15,314 bases of DNA, from assembly GCA_045114235.1 (NCBI GenBank), contig JBGUKB010000118.1:1-15314 (forward strand). The letters run 5' to 3'. Shown here piece by piece: positions 14,588 through 15,314 of this stretch. Origin of the DNA: UBA1732 sp045114235 (GTDB taxonomy: Bacteria > Verrucomicrobiota > Lentisphaeria > Victivallales > UBA1829). Numbering within the stretch: the first letter of the stretch is position 1; every line of letters begins with the position of its first letter. Made by a program: the position numbers and the translations under genes. The notes below the pieces were generated by a model. The model was not told the origin of the DNA and did not search any database. It was given only the letters and a program-made list of their open reading frames with translations.

Positions 14588-15244
14588 TTATTTCGTGAAT
14601 CCGACGGCCTGCGCGAGGATCACGGTCATCTTGCCGTCGAGCTTGAAGACCCTGCGGACGGCGGCTTCGTCGTACATGCCGAGGGAAACGGTGCCGATCC
14701 CCTTCGAGGCGCAGTACAGGTAGACGTCCTGCGAAGCTTCGCCCACGTGGATCGCGGGGTACTTGATGTCGTTCGGGAACTTGGTGGAATCGCTGGCGTA
14801 GACGAGGATGCAGGCGGCGTTTTTCGCCATGTTCTTGTTCATGATGAGGTCGGCGCGGAAATCGCCGGCGTCGATCCGCACGAGCTTGTTTTCCTTTGCG
14901 TCGTAGTGGTAGGCGGCGCCAGGCAGCGCGACGTAGACTTCGAGGTCCTGCTTGTTCATCGCGGTCGGGATCGTGCGCTTGCCGTCGGGACGGTTCACGC
15001 CGTTGGCGGCGTAGAGGATTTCGGAGAGCGTGGCGGCGTCGAGTTCGCCGGGCTTGTAGTCGCGGACGGTCTTGCGTTCCGCGAGCGCCTGCATGAGCGG
15101 CATGCCGCCGGTCTTGGCGGGTGCGGGAAGTGCGATGGTCTCGGCTTTCGGGTCGATCTTCGCGGAAGCGGCGTCCTGTGCGAAACAGGTGAACGCGGCG
15201 AGGAGCGCGAGCGAGGCGGCTGCGAGGATGGTGAGATGTTTCAT
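14588..15244 (-). CDS. Exported SagB/nitroreductase-family flavoprotein
   Basis: A 218-aa protein of the nitroreductase superfamily, nearest in feel to the SagB/ThcOx-type branch. Residues 1-22 form a Sec signal peptide with likely cleavage after FA (21-22). Cys20 lacks a proper lipobox, and no twin arginine is present. The FMN-binding elements are RKTVRDY (57-63, the usual R-x-S-x-R-like start), the segment PTAMNKQ (93-99), and the C-terminal VGEASQDVYLYCASKGIGT (167-185), a common dimer and flavin signature of this fold. Family members are FMN-dependent oxidoreductases; SagB itself oxidises azolines in peptides, but no peptide-modification partners are visible here, so the substrate is unknown. 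GAAAGGAG (15253-15260, minus strand) lies 8 nt before the ATG. It is first in a minus-strand run with the two kinase genes and may share their transcript. Confidence 0.88.
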   Translation of the reverse strand: MKHLTILAAASLALLAAFTCFAQDAASAKIDPKAETIALPAPAKTGGMPLMQALAERKTVRDYKPGELDAATLSEILYAANGVNRPDGKRTIPTAMNKQDLEVYVALPGAAYHYDAKENKLVRIDAGDFRADLIMNKNMAKNAACILVYASDSTKFPNDIKYPAIHVGEASQDVYLYCASKGIGTVSLGMYDEAAVRRVFKLDGKMTVILAQAVGFTK

Positions 15245-15314
15245 GGCGAAGGCTCCTTTCTTGCTGGAGTTTTGTTGAAAACGGGGTTAGAAACAGTTTT
15301 CCGGGGCGGGGAAA

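Noticed and set aside
12105..14723. An 872-codon open frame on the plus strand opposite the pseudokinase
   Set aside because: It mirrors the GC-biased codon usage of the minus-strand gene, has low-complexity Val/Gly/Asp/Arg-rich translation with no domain, and runs antisense to a clear kinase-fold protein.
1..15314. CRISPR arrays, tRNA, rRNA or insertion sequences
   Set aside because: No regularly spaced repeats, cloverleaf-like segments, rRNA signatures, transposase motifs or terminal inverted repeats were recognised.

Overview
The window is a GC-rich, densely packed bacterial chromosome segment with 12 recognisable genes and one possible gene tail at the left edge. The organism is probably a member of the PVC superphylum, perhaps Lentisphaerota or Verrucomicrobiota. 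This rests on membrane-anchored Hanks-type kinases with a DWG motif, a Gram-negative RND efflux system and the general gene mix. It is an inference: there is no rRNA or other phylogenetic marker.

Left part, plus strand (1-4742). A NifS-type cysteine desulfurase opens the window. After a sigma-70-like promoter at 1250-1276 comes a tight five-gene run: a small zinc-ribbon protein with a very acidic tail, a TatD-family metal hydrolase, a UbiA-family membrane prenyltransferase, a small HNH endonuclease and lipoate-protein ligase A. The first three genes overlap one another. The TatD/UbiA pair resembles the EboB/EboC pair of ebo clusters, but this is not proven.

Middle part, plus strand (4743-9783). 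A well-formed extended -10 promoter precedes an efflux operon: periplasmic adaptor, RND/HAE1 permease and a MarR-family regulator. It ends at a strong intrinsic terminator (9742-9783). No outer-membrane channel gene is present. A candidate operator (imperfect inverted repeat) flanks the -10 box and may be where the MarR protein acts.

Right part, minus strand (15244 down to 9904). An exported SagB/nitroreductase-like flavoprotein is followed by two paralogous transmembrane kinases whose reading frames overlap by ATGA. Both have a cytoplasmic kinase domain, one membrane helix and an extracytoplasmic Cache-like sensor. The downstream kinase keeps every catalytic residue and has a sensor that resembles the amino-acid-binding dCache signature. 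The upstream one has lost the beta-3 lysine, the catalytic-loop aspartate and the DFG aspartate, and also the key sensor residues, so it is a predicted pseudokinase and pseudosensor. It carries a threonine-rich N-terminus with a perfect 33-bp tandem repeat. This kinase/pseudokinase pair, possibly linked to the exported flavoprotein, is the most interesting system here.

No tRNA, rRNA, CRISPR array, insertion sequence or integrase was seen.
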